Translations under genes and position numbers: made by a program | Shown here: piece by piece, positions 60,580-64,000 of the stretch | Numbering within the stretch: the stretch's first letter is position 1 | Layout of the letters: each line of letters starts with the position of its first letter | The notes under the pieces: model-generated | Told to the model about the DNA's origin: nothing | Seen by the model: only the letters and a program-made list of their open reading frames with translations | Database searches by the model: none | Origin: Opisthocomus hoazin | Taxonomy: Eukaryota > Chordata > Aves > Opisthocomiformes > Opisthocomidae | NCBI RefSeq assembly: GCF_030867145.1 | Contig: NC_134428.1 | Coordinates: 26,637,320 to 26,701,319, forward strand | DNA length: 64,000 bases | Reading direction: 5' to 3'

Positions 60580-61697
60580 GAGTCCCATAATATCCTCCTA
60601 GGGAAGCTCAGGAAGTATGGGCTGGATGAGTGGTCGGTGAGGTGGATTGAGAACTGGCTGAATGGCAGAACTCGGAGGGTTGTCATCAGCGGTGCTGAGT
60701 CTAGTTGGAGGCTGGTAACTAGTGGTGTCCCCCAGGGGTCAGTACTGGGCCCAGTCTTGTTTAACTTCTTCATCAACGACCTGGATGAAGAGTTAGAATG
60801 TACCCTCAGCAAGTTTGCTGATGACACCAAACTGGGAGGTGTGGTAGACACACCGGAAGGCTGTGCTGCCATTCAGCGTGACCTGGACAGGCTGGAAAGT
60901 TGGGCAGAGAGGAACCTGATGAGGTTCACAAAGGCAAATGCAGGGTCCTGCACCTGGGGAGGAAAAACCCCATGCATCAGTACAGGCTGGGGCTGACCTG
61001 CTGGAGAGCAGCTCTGTGGAGAGGGACCTGGGTGTCCTGGTGGACGACAGGGTGACCATGAGCCAGCAGTGTGCCCTGGCTGCCAAGAAGGCCAGTGGGA
61101 TCCTGGGGTGCATCAGGAAGAGTGTGGCCAGCAGGTCAAGGGAGGTTCTCCTTCCCCTCTACACTGCCCTAGTGAGGCCTCATCTGGAGTACTCTGTCCA
61201 GTTCTGGGCTCCCCAGTTCAAGAAAGATGGAAGAGCTACTGGAGAGAGTCCAGCGGAGGGCTACAAGGCTGGTGAGGGGACTGGAACATCTCTGCTACGA
61301 GGAGAGGTTGAGGGAACTGGGCTTGTTCAGCCTGAAGAAGAGAAGGCTGCGAGGGGACCTAATATATACTTACAAATATCCGAAGGGTGGGTGTCAGGAG
61401 GATGGGGCCAAGCTCTTTTCAGTAGTGCCCAGCGACAGGACAAGGGGCAATGGGCACAAACTGAAGTGTAGGAAGTTCCGTCTGAAGACGAGGAAGAACT
61501 TCTTCCCTCTGAGGTTGACGGAACACTGGAACAGGCTGCCCGGGGAGGTTGTGGAGTCTCCTTCTCTGGAGATATTCAAGACCCGCCTGGACGCAGTCCT
61601 GTGCAGCCTGCTGTAGGTGACCCTGCTTTGGCAGGAGGGTTGGACTAGATGACCCACAGAGGTCCCTTCCAACTCCTACCATTCTGTGATTCTGTGA
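60580..61697 (+). mobile_element. CR1 LINE, young, 5'-truncated
   Basis: About 1.1 kb starting late in the RT ([43 protein letters not shown]) and running to the 3' tail ATTCTGTGATTCTGTG. It is very close to the 29-kb copy but inverted relative to it. It has a one-base loss near 60930 and shares the frameshift near 61227. Confidence 0.93.
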
Positions 61698-63117
61698 GTG
61701 ATTGGTTTAGTTTAGTTTAGTTTTTCAGAGCAAAACTGCACAAAATTGTGTTGTAAGCTCTTAATGCTTACAGCTCGCTCTGTCTATATATGTATGTTAA
61801 TGCCACCGTTGATACTTACTGTAACCAGAAGGAATCACGAGTGGCACCTTACGGTCTTATCTAATGGTCTACATACGTGATATCATCTGATCCTGACCAT
61901 TAACGCTGTACCTCAAGCCCACTACTTCTGAATGAACAAGGGCATCATTCCCCACTTATGGCTCTGTTGTCTGCAGATAGCCCTCCAGGACAAGTAATCC
62001 ATAATGGCTATCTTCCTTCCTCCCTCTTCCCCTGATCTTCATTAGCTCACATTGTAGGGGAGTAACCATGATGTACATCTTCCTGTGTTGGCAGAATAAT
62101 CTATGTTGCCTGCTGAGCTGAAAGAGCGGACGTAAAATATGCATCTGAGAAAAATTCTGTGCAGTTTAGGGAACTCATCCTTGATTTGAGTCAGTAGCTG
62201 ATATAAATTAGTATCTTACTTCAGGTGTTAGTCTGCTTTTGCTGTCCAGTCATTTTGTCTTACGTATTTGTGTGCTGCATTAAGCAGCCTTGTGCTACCA
62301 GAAGTATGTTTTTAAGTGTACTTACAAGATGTAACTATGTTTTCAAAATCTTTTAATATGGAACTGAATAGCTTAGCATGTTTTTATTGACCAAAAAAAA
62401 AAATTTCTTTTTTTTTAATTTCACTTAGGCGCAGTGTTTTTTCTCCTGGCATTATCCTTTTATTTTCTTTTTCTCTCTAGCATAAAGAAAGGATTTCAGT
62501 GTTTTAGAGCTGAAAAAAATGTGCAAACTTAGCATCCCCATGCACAGGGTCAATCCTTAGTTTTGGATTTAGAGTACATGGTGACAGAAGCATTGCATGT
62601 TGTAACAAGCTTGTGGTCAAAACATGAATTCTTCAGCCTTCGACTAAAGAAAGAATTTTGTCTCGGTAAACTTTGGCTATCAATTTAATTATTTTTGCTG
62701 TAGTGCCTAGTCTTCTACTTCTGTCAGCTCTCAGGGTATATGTACATTTCAGACTGTTGTGTAGAGAAGCTGTCTTTGGATTTCAGAAGCAATCTAATTA
62801 CAGAACTCCACACAGATAAGGTTTGTGACAGGAGATTTTCTGTAGGGATTGGAGTGAGTGGATGCATAGGTAATAATCTTCAGCGAGTATAGAGCTTACA
62901 TTTGTTGGAGGTGTTTTTTTTCTATCTATGGTTAATACCTCATCTGGGTTCATGTCTGTCCTCTACCTGGTCTACAGGAATTTGAATCTGAAGTTCCTGC
63001 TGCTCAGGGGGAATGACTTGAGGTTGTACTATCCTGGGGAGAGAGGTATCTCCTGTTAAAATCCTGATTTGTGTAAAATACTTTCACATTCTTTGGAGCA
63101 TAGAGTAAAATTAAGGG

Positions 63118-63133
63118 TTAGGGTTAACCCTAA
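63118..63133. repeat. Head-to-head telomere-motif palindrome
   Basis: TTAGGGTTAACCCTAA is a perfect 16-bp palindrome made of one TTAGGG facing one CCCTAA. A further AAGGG unit flanks it on the left. Confidence 0.85.
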
Positions 63134-63646
63134 GTGGAGAGTTTAACAGTAAACTATGTAGTTTTTCTTGTTTCGTCTGTCTGTTTCAGTGTGTATTTTG
63201 TATGTAAACAAACCAAAACAACTTTGGCAGAATTTCACTCTATTATTATGTTGACTAGTTTAGTTTCTTGAGAGCTGGCAGATTCTGTGCCAAAACAAGC
63301 ACACTGAGTGTTCTCACCACTGGGCTGTTAGGCATGAATGTAGGATGTAACTATTTCCATGCAGCCTTTGTGAGTCTAGTTACCAATCTAGTTTAAGAAG
63401 AAAGTTGAATAGTTTACTTTGAAAATGTAGAAATAAGCAGTGCCTGCAATTTCACTCACACATATTATTGTAGGATGCTGGCACTTGAGTTCATAAATTT
63501 CAGGTTGATCAGAATTGTACTTTTAGACAGAAAATTGTCCAGACCTACTTACAGATTGTACCTGCAGCTTAAGCCTTTTACTTTAGAAGTTTAAAACTGT
63601 CTGGAAAATGTACAGCAGAAATAAAATTATAAACTCAGTAATGTTT

Positions 63647-63696
63647 TTAAATATTAAAATGTTAATTTATTAATCTATAAACATTTTAATATTTAA
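63647..63696. repeat. Perfect 17-bp inverted repeat, AT-rich hairpin
   Basis: The arms at 63647-63663 (TTAAATATTAAAATGTT) and 63680-63696 (AACATTTTAATATTTAA) are exact reverse complements around a 16-base loop. Pairing stops at both arm ends. Confidence 0.9.
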
Positions 63697-64000
63697 GAAT
63701 CTCAGAAAACAGCTTTTTTATATTTACAAACAAGCATTGAGATGCTTTTTGCCAAGATTCTGCGTGTCTCTCTCAGCTGCTTGGCTTGATCCGGATGAGT
63801 TCTTTTAAAACTGTGAAATGTTGTATGATGCTTGCATTAAACTGTAAATTAAGAAATACAGGAATGAATGAAAGTCAGGGTTGTCAGAAAGCAAGTATTC
63901 CTTTATTGTAATTTAATATCCATTAAGTAATCTCCGTCTGTGATTCATTTTGTGCATAGGGACCAAACAAGGCTATATTCTGGTGTGTACAAGTGCATCT

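Larger units (their letters stand above)
61698..64000 (+). other. UNKL: UNKL intron 8, right edge of window
   Basis: AT-rich sequence, beginning with a short TTTAG repeat (about 61707-61722) right after the CR1 tail. I see no UNKL exon. A telomere-motif palindrome (63118-63133) and a perfect inverted repeat (63647-63696) are listed separately. Confidence 0.55.

Noticed and set aside
62961..63030. A possible extra UNKL exon after a TCTACAG acceptor near 62977.
   Set aside because: The frame does not show the expected UNKL sequence after exon 8 and no matching donor in phase was found.

Overview
The window is vertebrate nuclear DNA with GT-AG introns, CpG-island promoters and many copies of the CR1 LINE, the retrotransposon that dominates bird genomes. 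Together with the gene content (UBE2I, TSR3, GNPTG, UQCC4, UNKL) this points to a bird. From memory, these genes sit on human 16p13.3 and on a small chicken chromosome (chromosome 14). I cannot name the species. There is no bacterial, viral or CRISPR content, and no rRNA or tRNA gene that I could recognise.

Layout: 1-6.2 kb holds the last four coding exons (+) of UBE2I, the SUMO-conjugating enzyme UBC9, and its 3'UTR. 6.2-8.4 kb is intergenic. 8.4-12.6 kb is a complete six-exon TSR3 (-), the 18S rRNA aminocarboxypropyltransferase. 12.6-21.9 kb is a complete eleven-exon GNPTG (+), the gamma subunit of GlcNAc-1-phosphotransferase, head to head with TSR3 with only 67 bp between the two start codons. 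23.3-23.7 kb is the compact two-exon UQCC4 (+; C16orf91/CCSMST1), a mitochondrial complex III assembly factor. From 25.5 kb to the right edge runs UNKL (+), of which eight coding exons (338 codons, six CCCH zinc fingers) are visible up to 51,977. The rest of UNKL, including its RING end, lies beyond the window.

The UNKL introns hold most of the repeats. The largest is a ~3-kb CR1 on the minus strand (29.0-32.0 kb) that keeps recognisable endonuclease and reverse transcriptase domains. Others are a truncated young CR1 at 41.5-42.1 kb and three CR1s at 58.2-61.7 kb, two of them head to head. Several short or ancient CR1 fragments, an exact 62-bp tandem duplication (27.66 kb), a 17-bp perfect inverted repeat (63.65 kb) and a head-to-head telomere-motif palindrome (63.12 kb) are also present.

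The genes are unrelated housekeeping loci (SUMOylation, ribosome maturation, lysosomal enzyme targeting, respiratory chain assembly, RNA binding), not an operon-like system. I found no convincing novel biological system. The points most worth checking are the compact bidirectional promoter, the TSR3 stop codon abutting its polyadenylation signal, the order and orientation of UQCC4-UNKL relative to human, the uncertain last exon of GNPTG, and a frameshift shared by two distant CR1 copies. All exon coordinates were derived by reading splice sites and phases by eye.
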